Of a DNA stretch of 22,696 nt, positions 1 through 7,741 are shown piece after piece (within the stretch, counting starts at the first letter, position 1; the number at the start of each line of letters is the position of its first letter). The position numbers and the translations under genes are program-made. The DNA is taken from positions 1 to 22,696 of the forward strand of contig JAEDNQ010000013.1 of assembly GCA_016302435.1 (NCBI GenBank). The letters are read 5' to 3'. This stretch comes from Bacteroidaceae bacterium. GTDB taxonomy: Bacteria > Bacteroidota > Bacteroidia > Bacteroidales > Bacteroidaceae. The notes beneath the pieces were generated by a model that was not told where the DNA came from, did not search any database, and saw nothing but the letters and a program-made list of their open reading frames with translations.

Positions 1-2
1 AA

Positions 3-143
3 ATCACACAAGATTGGGATACTGCAGCAACTCCACTCCCTAAACAGAAGCCTCTCAAAATAACTAAGCAAAAGCCTGACAAAGAACGCAAGAAGCGAAG
101 CAAAAACGAGGAGCGAGAAAGGGAGAAGAGGAACAACAGGTGA
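3..143 (+). CDS. 3' end of an unidentified gene with a basic C-terminal tail (partial)
   Basis: This frame is open from the left edge of the window to a TGA at 141-143 and gives 46 residues; the other two forward frames stop earlier. The visible part starts ITQDWDTAATPLPKQKPLKI and becomes a run of Lys, Arg and Glu, ending KRNNR. Such a tail is disordered and charged and identifies no family. Its position just upstream of two same-strand glycosyltransferases would suit another envelope-glycan gene, but that is inference from context. It could also be a chance open stretch. The bases between this stop and 258 hold no credible gene; a 36-codon frame from ATG 182 is in another frame and looks spurious. 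Confidence 0.45.
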   Translation: MTQDWDTAATPLPKQKPLKITKQKPDKERKKRSKNEEREREKRNNR

Positions 144-257
144 TATTGGTCCAATGATGAAAGGCTATCACAATATTCTACATGAACATTCTGGCTATCA
201 TTAACAATCACATCCCAACAGCCCCAACGGCTCTTGCAATCCACATGTTTAACTATT

Positions 258-1070
258 ATGCAAAGAAACAAGAAAATAGCACAAGACATTAGTCTTATCG
301 TCACAACCTACAACCGTCCAGTCTTTTTAGAGCTTGTCTTAAAAAGCATTCTGGACCAGAAGGTTCTTCCTTGCGAGGTCATCATCGCCGACGATGGTTC
401 GGGAGCGGAGACGAAAAAACTGATTGACTTATACAAGGCCAACTTCCCTGTACCGCTCATCCACTCGTGGATACCAGATGAAGGATTCCGCCTTGCCAAG
501 TCACGCAATGTGGCTATTGCCAAATCCAAAGGCGATTATATCATCATCATTGACGGCGACATCGTCATATCGCGACATTTCGTCCAGGATCACCAACAGG
601 CTCGACGTCACGGCTATTTCATCAATGGCAGCAGAGCTCGCCTCTCTCGCTTTGCCACCGAACAGCGTTGCACGACTCTCAACTGCCATTTCACGCCCTT
701 CACCATTGGGCTCAAACGCCCACTGACAATGCTGCGCTTCCCCATCATGCGCCATATAATCGAAGGCGCCAAAGGCACACGGAAAATACGTGGTTGCCAC
801 ATGTCCTTCTGGAAGAGCGACCTTATTGCCGTCAACGGTTTTGAAGAAGAGATAAAAGGATGGGGATGCGAAGATACAGAACTCGTTGTACGACTCTACA
901 ACAACGGCATCCAGCGACTCAACATCACCGGCATGGCACCATGTGTCCACCTCTATCACCCTTGTGAAGCTAACAGTAGTGTCACACGCAAGAAAAACGG
1001 GAAAATAGAGGATGAAGCTCTGAGTACGAACAAGAAGCGAGCACGAATCGGCATAGACCAATACCTGTAG
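258..1070 (+). CDS. Family 2 glycosyltransferase with galactosyltransferase-like C-terminal motif
   Basis: A 270-residue GT-A fold glycosyltransferase, expected to transfer a sugar from a nucleotide-sugar donor on the cytoplasmic side of the membrane. It opens with a first beta strand ISLIVTTYNRP (residues 11-21), then ADDGS (44-48) and the metal-binding IDGD (98-101). A later motif GWGCEDTEL (201-209) is typical of the galactosyltransferase/chondroitin-synthase type C-terminal half, where the acidic pair (E205, D206) is probably catalytic. No transmembrane segment is evident. I chose ATG 258; the frame extends to a TTG at 234, but the extra eight residues precede the normal family start. The next gene, 43 bp downstream, is another GT2, so both probably act in lipopolysaccharide or capsule assembly. 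Donor and acceptor cannot be read from the sequence. Confidence 0.88.
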   Translation: MQRNKKIAQDISLIVTTYNRPVFLELVLKSILDQKVLPCEVIIADDGSGAETKKLIDLYKANFPVPLIHSWIPDEGFRLAKSRNVAIAKSKGDYIIIIDGDIVISRHFVQDHQQARRHGYFINGSRARLSRFATEQRCTTLNCHFTPFTIGLKRPLTMLRFPIMRHIIEGAKGTRKIRGCHMSFWKSDLIAVNGFEEEIKGWGCEDTELVVRLYNNGIQRLNITGMAPCVHLYHPCEANSSVTRKKNGKIEDEALSTNKKRARIGIDQYL

Positions 1071-1113
1071 GCTGTTGCTGCAACATGCATACTAAATCAA
1101 AAACAGAAAAAAC

Positions 1114-2172
1114 ATGAATAAGATTTTGACAGTAATAGTTCCAATGTACAACATGGAACAATACATAGAAGAGTGTCTGCAATCACTTGTCGTTGACAAT
1201 GCGGAGGAACTGCTTGAGGTCATAGTTGTCAACGATGGCAGCACGGACACTTCGTCTCGCTTAGCACATTCATTTAATGACAAACAGCCTAATGTGTTTA
1301 AGGTGATAGACAAAGCTAATGGGCACTATGGTTCATGCATCAACACAGGTCTCGCTTCAGCATCAGGAAAATATGTTAAAGTGCTCGATGCAGATGATTA
1401 TTTCAATTCACCAGATTTCAACGACTATCTGAAGCTTCTCACCACATGCGATGCCGACATGGTCATCACAGATTGGGCAAAGACAACCATAAAGGGAAAG
1501 CCATACAGATTCCGCAGATACCCAGAATTCTATGGTAAGACATTCAAGATAGAGGAACTCAGTCCTATCGGCAAATTCAGAAGCATACTAATGCACGCTA
1601 TCACCTATCGTACAGAGATGCTGCACAAGATGGGGTACCATCAGCCAGAGGGAGTGTGTTATACGGATGATGTCTGGCGTTTCACACCTCTCACAGCAGT
1701 GAAGACCGTGACCTTTTATCCGAAATCTATTTATTGTTACCGCACAGGGCGCGAGGGTCAATCAATGGATCATTCCGTCATGATGCGCAACGCAAAACAC
1801 TATCTGGTGGTAGCCAACCACAAACTTGACATCTGGGAGCAAGTCAAAGACAAAGTTTCGCCAGAGGTATATGCGCAAATGGAAAATCAACTCATCTACA
1901 ACGAAGGCTACACTCTCAAATTTGGGCTGGTATACAATTCAATACCAAACGCTACACTAATCCAGCTTGATGAAAGGATCAAAAAACTCTGTCCTGAGAT
2001 ATACGACGATGTTGCACATTGTTCAAAGTTCACATTCTCTTCCTACAACTATATAGCCGAGTGGCGAAAGAACAGGTCTGAATACCGTTTTCCTAAGAGT
2101 TGGAAATTTTTGATTAACATCAACGACTTTATTCTTGTGATGACCGAGAAATACAAATATCTGTTCCACTAA
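1114..2172 (+). CDS. Family 2 glycosyltransferase
   Basis: A 352-residue GT2 enzyme. The N-terminus has the classical order LTVIVPMYN (5-13), VVNDGSTD (38-45, nucleotide binding) and LDADD (91-95, the DXD-like metal site), followed by about 250 residues that set acceptor specificity and that I cannot assign. A hydrophobic stretch near the end (about residues 327-340) could touch the membrane but is too weak to call a transmembrane helix. It sits 43 bp after the other glycosyltransferase on the same strand, so the two are probably co-transcribed for one surface glycan. The ATG start directly precedes the first beta strand, as is usual in the family. The family assignment is firm; the sugar and acceptor are unknown. 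Confidence 0.9.
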   Translation: MNKILTVIVPMYNMEQYIEECLQSLVVDNAEELLEVIVVNDGSTDTSSRLAHSFNDKQPNVFKVIDKANGHYGSCINTGLASASGKYVKVLDADDYFNSPDFNDYLKLLTTCDADMVITDWAKTTIKGKPYRFRRYPEFYGKTFKIEELSPIGKFRSILMHAITYRTEMLHKMGYHQPEGVCYTDDVWRFTPLTAVKTVTFYPKSIYCYRTGREGQSMDHSVMMRNAKHYLVVANHKLDIWEQVKDKVSPEVYAQMENQLIYNEGYTLKFGLVYNSIPNATLIQLDERIKKLCPEIYDDVAHCSKFTFSSYNYIAEWRKNRSEYRFPKSWKFLININDFILVMTEKYKYLFH

Positions 2173-2274
2173 ATAGATGGCACATACCTAAACAGTGCTC
2201 CGATTCGAGTTCCCTCACCTTTTCCTTTATACCACAGAGAAAGGCAACCATGTTTCATCAATACAACAAAGATC

Positions 2275-3186
2275 ATGGACGACAAAGAACAAGAAAAGCT
2301 GCTGAGACGTTACTACCAGTATCTGAAACTGGAGAAAAACTTCTCTCCAAACACCATCGAGGCGTACATGCGCGACCTTGACAAATACCTCATCTTCATC
2401 AAGGACGAGGGACATGACATGCTGACAGTGGAACTGCGCGACTTACATAGCTTCTCCGCACTGATGATAGACATAGGCATATCGCCGGTCTCCCTGTCGC
2501 GCATATTGTCAGGCGTGCGCAGCTTCTACCACTTCCTCGTGCTTAGCGACATACTGGAGGTCAATCCCACCGAGATGCTGGAGTTCCCAAAGAAACCACA
2601 GCACCTGCCAGACGTGCTCACAGTTGACGAAATCGACACCATAGAATCGGTCATCGACCTCAGCCAACCTGAGGGACAGCGCAACAAAGCCATCATAGAG
2701 ACTCTCTTCAGCTGCGGACTCCGTGTCAGCGAACTCATCAACCTCAAGATTTCCAACATGTATCTGTCAGACGAATTCATAAAGGTTGAAGGCAAAGGCT
2801 CCAAACAGCGCCTTGTACCTATATCGTCCAAGGCCATACATGAGATAGACCTCTACTTTAAAGACCGCAACCTTCTGCCTATTCCACCAGAATACCAAGA
2901 CTACGTCTTTGTCTCACATCGACGCAAAAAACCACTCACCCGCATCATGGTCTTCATCATGATAAAAGACCTCGTGGAAAAGGCGGGCATAAAAAAGACC
3001 GTATCACCACACACCTTCCGCCACTCCTTCGCCACTTCCCTGCTTGAAGGCGGAGCCAATCTGCGCGCCATACAGGCCATGCTCGGCCACGAATCCATAT
3101 CCACAACACAGATATACACCCACATAGACACTACTCACCTCCGCGAAGAGATACTCCACCATCACCCGCGAAACATCAAAAACTAA
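2275..3186 (+). CDS. xerD: Tyrosine recombinase XerD
   Basis: A 303-residue site-specific recombinase that, with XerC, resolves chromosome dimers at dif under control of FtsK. The N-terminal SAM-like core-binding domain (about 1-108) begins with the usual YYQYLKLEKNFSPNTIEAY pattern. The catalytic domain keeps every active-site residue: R150 (CGLRVSEL), K174 (GKGSKQR), H246 and R249 (HTFRHS), H272 (LGHESI) and the nucleophile Y281 (IYTH). Each is shifted by two from the E. coli XerD numbering, so the alignment is essentially colinear. Length and context (a stable chromosomal gene with no phage neighbours) favour XerD over an integrase. XerC is the closest alternative. The ATG at 2275 is the first reasonable start, and the 102-bp gap upstream shows no clear promoter. 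Confidence 0.93.
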   Translation: MDDKEQEKLLRRYYQYLKLEKNFSPNTIEAYMRDLDKYLIFIKDEGHDMLTVELRDLHSFSALMIDIGISPVSLSRILSGVRSFYHFLVLSDILEVNPTEMLEFPKKPQHLPDVLTVDEIDTIESVIDLSQPEGQRNKAIIETLFSCGLRVSELINLKISNMYLSDEFIKVEGKGSKQRLVPISSKAIHEIDLYFKDRNLLPIPPEYQDYVFVSHRRKKPLTRIMVFIMIKDLVEKAGIKKTVSPHTFRHSFATSLLEGGANLRAIQAMLGHESISTTQIYTHIDTTHLREEILHHHPRNIKN

Positions 3187-3203
3187 CTTATACTATCAAT
3201 CTT

Positions 3204-4115
3204 ATGAAAATCATTTCTTTCTGCGCACACATGCGCACAGCGCTCACAGCAGCAGCAATCCTTACAGCCTCACTTGCAGGCGCTCAGCAACTTCAGTCAC
3301 GCATCGTCGAAAACGGAGGCAAAGGTCCCCACAAAAGCATCATGACAGAGGTAGCCAACCTCAAGGCTCACACTGTCTTCATGCCACAAGATCTCTCTGC
3401 CTTCTCCAAGGACAATCCCCTCCCTGTGCTCGTATGGGGCAACGGAGCATGCACCAACTCGCCTTGGGAACACTATAAGTTCCTCAACGAAATAGCCTCC
3501 CACGGCTACCTCGTCATCGCCACAGGCTACATACCCATGGACGATACCCCATACGAAGGCGACCGCTCCACCACAGAGCAGCAGATAGAGTCCATCGACT
3601 GGGCCTTCGCACAGAACAAAGACAAGAAGAGCCCTCTGTACCGCAAGATAGACACTAAACATGTAGCAGCAGCTGGCATGTCCTGCGGCGGCCTCCAAAC
3701 GCTCTACAACTGCGGCGACAAGCGCATCACCACACTGATGGTATGCAACAGCGGCCTCTTCTCCAATCCTTCCACAGCCATGCCAGGCATGCCAATGCCT
3801 CAAAAAGACAAGCTGAAAGACATCCACTGTCCTGTAATATACATCCTCGGAGGCAAAACAGACATAGCATACGAGAACGGCATGGACGACTTCCATCGCA
3901 TCAATCACGTCCCTGCCTTTGCTGCCAACTACCCTGTCGGCCACGGAGGCACATACCGCGAGGCTCATGGAGGCGAATTTACGATACCTGCCCTCGCATG
4001 GCTCGACTGGCAGCTCAAGGGCGACAAAATAGCAGCCCAAATGTTTGAAGGCAACCCCTGTGGACTCTCTCAGAGAGAGAAGTGGACAGTGGAGAAAAAT
4101 GCACTGATAAAATAG
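3204..4115 (+). CDS. Exported alpha/beta hydrolase (dienelactone hydrolase / lipase-cutinase-like)
   Basis: A 303-residue secreted hydrolase. Residues 1-27 form a signal peptide with a hydrophobic core ending AGA before QQ; a second Met at position 10 is a possible internal start. The mature part has an alpha/beta-hydrolase layout: LPVLVWGNGACTNS (73-86) supplies the probable oxyanion-hole strand-loop, GMSCGG (158-163) is the nucleophile elbow with S160, and the likely triad is completed by D220 (GGKTD) and H247 (VGHGG). This resembles chlorophyllase-like and polyester-cleaving lipase/cutinase families, but the natural ester is unknown. It lies 17 bp after xerD, so it may be co-transcribed with it although unrelated in function. 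Transcription probably ends at the hairpin around 4202-4242. The fold is fairly sure, the substrate is not. Confidence 0.8.
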   Translation: MKIISFCAHMRTALTAAAILTASLAGAQQLQSRIVENGGKGPHKSIMTEVANLKAHTVFMPQDLSAFSKDNPLPVLVWGNGACTNSPWEHYKFLNEIASHGYLVIATGYIPMDDTPYEGDRSTTEQQIESIDWAFAQNKDKKSPLYRKIDTKHVAAAGMSCGGLQTLYNCGDKRITTLMVCNSGLFSNPSTAMPGMPMPQKDKLKDIHCPVIYILGGKTDIAYENGMDDFHRINHVPAFAANYPVGHGGTYREAHGGEFTIPALAWLDWQLKGDKIAAQMFEGNPCGLSQREKWTVEKNALIK

Positions 4116-4157
4116 CCCCAATATCATCAAAAAAACACATAAAAACCGCTGATTTAA

Positions 4158-4245
4158 TGAAGGTACTTTCATAGCCCTTTGAAGATACCTTCGTAGCCCT
4201 TTGAAGATACCTTCATAACCTCATGAAGGTATCTTCATTTTTGAG
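4158..4245. repeat. Four tandem 22-bp repeats with a palindromic core
   Basis: Four head-to-tail copies begin at 4158, 4180, 4202 and 4224. Each starts TGAAG, holds a near-palindromic core of the form GAAGRTACYTTC or its variant, and ends in a less conserved AT(A/G)GCCCTT-like spacer. The first three differ at only a few bases and the fourth decays into a T-run. The array fills the middle of the 204-bp gap between the hydrolase and porP. Because the core is self-complementary, neighbouring units can pair with each other; units 3 and 4 form the terminator-like hairpin listed separately. No unique spacers are present, so it is not a CRISPR. Confidence 0.85.
4202..4242 (+). terminator. Rho-independent terminator formed by the last two repeat units
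   Basis: Positions 4202-4216 and 4223-4237 are perfect 15-base inverted copies separated by a six-base loop (AACCTC), and the right arm runs into five Ts. This is the form of an intrinsic terminator and would end transcription from xerD and the hydrolase before the type IX secretion genes. The stem is AT-rich, so its efficiency is uncertain. Confidence 0.7.
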
Positions 4246-4319
4246 GGCATTTTAGACGGTCACAAAAAATATTTGACATCCCACACAATAAATTCGTCCG
4301 AAATCAGTTATTATTATTG

Positions 4320-5261
4320 ATGAACAAAAGAATAATCGTCATAATGAGTATGCTCTTGACAGCTTGGACAGCAGTCAAGGCACAGTGGGATGTGCAGTTT
4401 TCCGACTACACAGCCCTAAAGACGTATTACAATCCCGCTGCTGCTGGCACAGAAGGCCTGCTCGATGTCAAAGGACTGTACTCCATGCAGATGGTGGGCT
4501 ATGACGATGCTCCGGCGACAATGTATATTGATGCCTCCATGCCTATCTATTTTCTGAGCCCGAGACACGGTGCGGGACTTAGCTTCATGAGTGACAACAT
4601 CGGCATGTTCACCACAACGAAAATAACTCTTCAGTACTCCTATAACATGAAGATAGGCAATAAAGGACGACTGGCCATAGGACTTGCTGGAGGACTGCTG
4701 AGCGAGAAGATAGACCCCAGCGGAGTGGACCTCGAAGACAACAACGACCCAGCCTTCCCCACATCCCAACAGGACGGAAACAGCTTCGACCTCGGAGCAG
4801 GCTTCTACTACTACCATCCCAAAATATGGGCAGGCATCTCCGCCCAGCATCTGCTCTCTCCGACAATCCAAATAGGCGAGACAAACGAAGTTTCCATCTC
4901 CACAGCATATTATTTGATGGGCGGATGCAATATTAAACTAAAAAATTCGTTAATAACATTACAGCCCTCCTTTCTCATACAGACAGACATGGACTCGTGG
5001 AGAGAAGACGTGCAGTGCAAGGCAGTATACGAACACGATGGAAAAAAGTTCTATGGTGGACTCGGATATAGTCCCAGCACGTCAGTGACCTTCCTCGTCG
5101 GCGGCATGTTCCACGGCATCTGCCTCGGCTACAACTACCAGATGTACACCGAAGGAGTAGGAGCGGTCAACGGAAGCCACGAACTGGTCGTAAGCTACCA
5201 GTCCAATCTCGACCTCTTCAAGAAAGGACGCAACAGACACAAGAGCGTCAGATGGCTATAA
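4320..5261 (+). CDS. porP: Type IX secretion outer-membrane protein PorP/SprF
   Basis: A 313-residue PorP/SprF family protein, an outer-membrane component of the type IX secretion system that works with the PorK/PorN ring and the motor. Residues 1-21 form a signal peptide ending VKA before QWD. The mature N-terminus QFSDYTALKTYYNPAAAG is the family signature, and the rest alternates polar and hydrophobic residues with aromatic girdle positions as in a beta-barrel. The ATG at 4320 is preferred to a TTG one codon earlier. It is the first gene of a five-gene group in the order known from Porphyromonas gingivalis (porPKLMN), with porK 62 bp downstream. SprF-like paralogues elsewhere pair with adhesins, but the porK neighbour makes this the core PorP. 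I could not find a convincing Bacteroidetes promoter immediately upstream. Confidence 0.93.
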   Translation: MNKRIIVIMSMLLTAWTAVKAQWDVQFSDYTALKTYYNPAAAGTEGLLDVKGLYSMQMVGYDDAPATMYIDASMPIYFLSPRHGAGLSFMSDNIGMFTTTKITLQYSYNMKIGNKGRLAIGLAGGLLSEKIDPSGVDLEDNNDPAFPTSQQDGNSFDLGAGFYYYHPKIWAGISAQHLLSPTIQIGETNEVSISTAYYLMGGCNIKLKNSLITLQPSFLIQTDMDSWREDVQCKAVYEHDGKKFYGGLGYSPSTSVTFLVGGMFHGICLGYNYQMYTEGVGAVNGSHELVVSYQSNLDLFKKGRNRHKSVRWL

Positions 5262-5323
5262 AGAAGACACATTCAGAATAATAGACAACAAAAACATCAG
5301 AAACATACACATATATAAATATA

Positions 5324-6757
5324 ATGAAAAAGATAATATTTGCAATATGCACACTCACAGCAGCACTGGCTGTAGCCTCATGCTTCTCCGCAAAAGGAGG
5401 CGCAACAGCTGCAGGCGGAGAAGTGACAGGCGTCAGCGGCACATCCATGGCAGAACCAGCTCCCTTCGGCATGGTGCTGGTTAAGAGAGGCAGCCTCAAG
5501 ATGGGATCTGACAAGAGTGACAGCCTCTGGGGCAAGGATTTGCCCACAAGGGACATCAGCGTAGATGCCTTCTGGATGGACGAGAAGGAAGTGACAAACT
5601 CCATGTACAGGCAGTTTGTCTATTGGGTGCGTGACTCCATTATCCGCGAACGACTCGCCGATCCCGCCTACGGTGGCGACGAGACATACAAGATTGAAGA
5701 AGACCGATACGGAGAACCCGTCACACCCCACCTCAACTGGAACAAGGCACTGCCGCGCAACCCTGACGAAGACCAACTCAGAGCCATCGAGAGCGTATAC
5801 ACGACACACCCTGTGACAGGAGAGAAGATGCTCGACGTGAAACAGCTCAACTACCGCTACGAGGTCTTCGACTACGTGATGGCAGCAAAGCGCAAATATC
5901 GACTCAACCCAGAGGAGCGATACCTCAACACCGATGTGCAGGTAGACTCTGAGGAACAAGTGATGATAAGCAAAGACACTGCCTACGTCGACGATGAGGG
6001 CATCATTCACCGAGAGACCATCACACGTCCTCTGAGCAGTCCTTGGGACTTCGTCAACACATACATTGTCAATGTCTACCCCGACACCACTTGCTGGATT
6101 AACGACTTCCAGAACGCAGAAAACGAAGTCTACATGCGCCTATACTTCACCCATTCCAACTTCAACGACTATCCTGTAGTAGGTGTCAACTGGGAACAGG
6201 CCAACGCCTTCTGCAACTGGCGCACAGACTACCTCATCAAGGGACTCGGAGCTCAGGCCAAGTTCGTGCAGCGCTACCGCCTGCCGACAGAAGCCGAATG
6301 GGAGTTCGCAGCCAGAGGCAAAGAAGGCAACGAACTGCCTTGGAACCAGGAAGGAGTGGCCAGTGACAAAGGATGCTACTACGCCAACTTCAAGCCGGAC
6401 AGAGGCAACTACACCAAGGACGGCAACCTCATAACCTCCAAGACAGGCATTTACTCAGCCAACTCCAACGGACTCTACGACATGGCAGGCAACGTGGCAG
6501 AGTGGACAAGCACCGTATACACGGAGGCAGGAGTGCTCTCCATGAGCGACATGAACCCAACCCTCACCTACAACGCAGCCAAAGAAGACCCCTACGCACT
6601 GAAGAAGAAGAGTGTAAGAGGCGGTTCGTGGAAAGACCCTGAGAGCTTCATAAAAAGCGCATGGCGCACCTACGAATACCAAAACGTCGGTCGCTCCTTC
6701 ATAGGATTCCGATGCGTGCGCTCACAGGTGGGCACAGCATCAAGAGCGAAAAGATAA
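5324..6757 (+). CDS. porK: Type IX secretion ring lipoprotein PorK/GldK
   Basis: A 477-residue lipoprotein that with PorN forms the large periplasmic ring attached to the outer membrane in type IX secretion. The signal peptide ends in a lipobox VASC, with C20 as the lipidated residue. From about residue 47 it carries a formylglycine-generating-enzyme/sulfatase-modifying-factor fold: FGMVLVKRG and MGSDKSD near the start, WMDEKEVTNSMYRQF, then RLPTEAEWEF (319-328), AGNVAEW, SVRGGSW (430-436) and the closing GFRCVR (461-466). In this family the fold serves structure rather than sulfatase activation. An insertion of about 150 residues between the first and second halves of the fold is typical of GldK/PorK. 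The gene follows porP by 62 bp and precedes porL by 76 bp. Confidence 0.95.
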   Translation: MKKIIFAICTLTAALAVASCFSAKGGATAAGGEVTGVSGTSMAEPAPFGMVLVKRGSLKMGSDKSDSLWGKDLPTRDISVDAFWMDEKEVTNSMYRQFVYWVRDSIIRERLADPAYGGDETYKIEEDRYGEPVTPHLNWNKALPRNPDEDQLRAIESVYTTHPVTGEKMLDVKQLNYRYEVFDYVMAAKRKYRLNPEERYLNTDVQVDSEEQVMISKDTAYVDDEGIIHRETITRPLSSPWDFVNTYIVNVYPDTTCWINDFQNAENEVYMRLYFTHSNFNDYPVVGVNWEQANAFCNWRTDYLIKGLGAQAKFVQRYRLPTEAEWEFAARGKEGNELPWNQEGVASDKGCYYANFKPDRGNYTKDGNLITSKTGIYSANSNGLYDMAGNVAEWTSTVYTEAGVLSMSDMNPTLTYNAAKEDPYALKKKSVRGGSWKDPESFIKSAWRTYEYQNVGRSFIGFRCVRSQVGTASRAKR

Positions 6758-6833
6758 GGGAACAACGGATCCCAAACCCAAATACCTTTCCACATAACAC
6801 AGTATCAAAAACAACATCTTTACACATAACACC

Positions 6834-7658
6834 ATGGCAACAAAGTATAATGGCATACAGAAATGGCTCAGGACAAAAAGAGGACAGACATTCCTGAACT
6901 ACGCATATAGCTGGGGCGCTGCCGTCGTTATCGCTGGCGCACTCTTCAAACTCACCCACATAGCAGGTGCAGACATCATGCTCTTTCTCGGAATGGGCAC
7001 AGAAGTCATAGTCTTCATCCTTGCAGGATTCGAGCCACAAGAAAGCCTTGACGCACAAGAACTGGCAGAGGAAGCAGCAGAAGACGCTGCCATCCGAGCA
7101 CAAGTTGGCGCTTCCATTTCAGAAGACACAGCTGCCGCACTTGCAGCAGCAGCATCGAGAGTGCCTGCAGGAGCAGGAACCGTCATCATTGGCGGCAACA
7201 TAGCATCCAGCTCCACAGATTCCAACTATGCCAATGCCTCTCAACCAACCAGCCAATATCAGGCAGCCCCACAGGGAGCAAACATCGACCCTGGACAACT
7301 TGCAGCCAACATACAGTCCGCTCCAGTATTCTCATCGGCACAGTATCTTGGCATGGCACCAGAGATGCAAGAAGCCACACGAGCATACGTAGAGCAGCTC
7401 ACAGAGCTCACCGACATACTCCAGAAGGTAGCAGAACAAAGCGCACGACTCACACGAGACTCAGAGGAAATGGAGAACATGAACCGTACACTCACTGGCA
7501 TCAACCGCTTCTACGAGATGCAGCTCAAGAGCGTAGGCACACAGTCTGCCACCATTGACGAAGTCAACGACCAGACAAAACGTCTTGCGGCACAACTCCA
7601 AGAACTCAACGAGGTATACCTGAAGATGGTAGAAGCCCTCAAGATGAAAATCAGTTAA
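6834..7658 (+). CDS. porL: Type IX secretion motor protein PorL/GldL
   Basis: A 274-residue inner-membrane protein that forms the stator-like ring of the PorLM rotary motor powered by the proton gradient. Two transmembrane helices (about 22-43 and 48-65) are followed by a long cytoplasmic region. K39 and H42 in the first hairpin, E57 in the second helix (GMGTEVIVFI) and E67 just after it are probable counterparts of the conserved charged residues that couple ion flow in GldL; this is inferred from spacing, not an alignment. Residues about 70-155 are an Ala/Ser/Gln-rich linker, and 175-274 form a heptad-rich coiled coil ending EALKMKIS. It precedes porM by 83 bp; that gap contains a 9-bp repeat array. 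Confidence 0.95.
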   Translation: MATKYNGIQKWLRTKRGQTFLNYAYSWGAAVVIAGALFKLTHIAGADIMLFLGMGTEVIVFILAGFEPQESLDAQELAEEAAEDAAIRAQVGASISEDTAAALAAAASRVPAGAGTVIIGGNIASSSTDSNYANASQPTSQYQAAPQGANIDPGQLAANIQSAPVFSSAQYLGMAPEMQEATRAYVEQLTELTDILQKVAEQSARLTRDSEEMENMNRTLTGINRFYEMQLKSVGTQSATIDEVNDQTKRLAAQLQELNEVYLKMVEALKMKIS

Positions 7659-7664
7659 AAAGAA

Positions 7665-7711
7665 TAGATGCTATAGAAGCTATAGATGCTATTAAAGCTA
7701 TAAAAAAGCTA
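7665..7711. repeat. Degenerate 9-bp tandem repeat array before porM
   Basis: After the porL stop the sequence reads as consecutive 9-base units: TAGATGCTA, TAGAAGCTA, TAGATGCTA, TTAAAGCTA, then a longer TAAAAAAGCTA. The period is exact for the first four units and then slips by two bases. Units contain AGCTATAGATGCT-type self-complementary stretches, so hairpins are possible. The array occupies about half of the 83-bp porL-porM gap. Confidence 0.7.
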
Positions 7712-7741
7712 TAAAACCTCCACCCAGAAGCTACACCCACC

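Noticed and set aside
182..292. 36-codon frame from ATG 182 before the first glycosyltransferase
   Set aside because: It overlaps the glycosyltransferase in another frame and shows no motif or initiation signal.
2275..3186. Integrase of a mobile element
   Set aside because: Colinear with E. coli XerD at all catalytic residues, with no att-like repeats or mobile-element genes nearby.
3297..4172. Long open frame of 291 codons on the - strand, opposite the alpha/beta hydrolase
   Set aside because: It mirrors codon bias of the forward gene, has no recognisable motif, and the forward frame has a signal peptide and catalytic motifs.
4158..4245. CRISPR array
   Set aside because: Units are directly adjacent without unique spacers and no cas gene is nearby.
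4272..4296. Promoter for porP from TTTG at 4272 and TAAATTCG at 4289
   Set aside because: The gap between the elements is 13 bp rather than 19-21 and the second element has a mismatch, so I do not call it.
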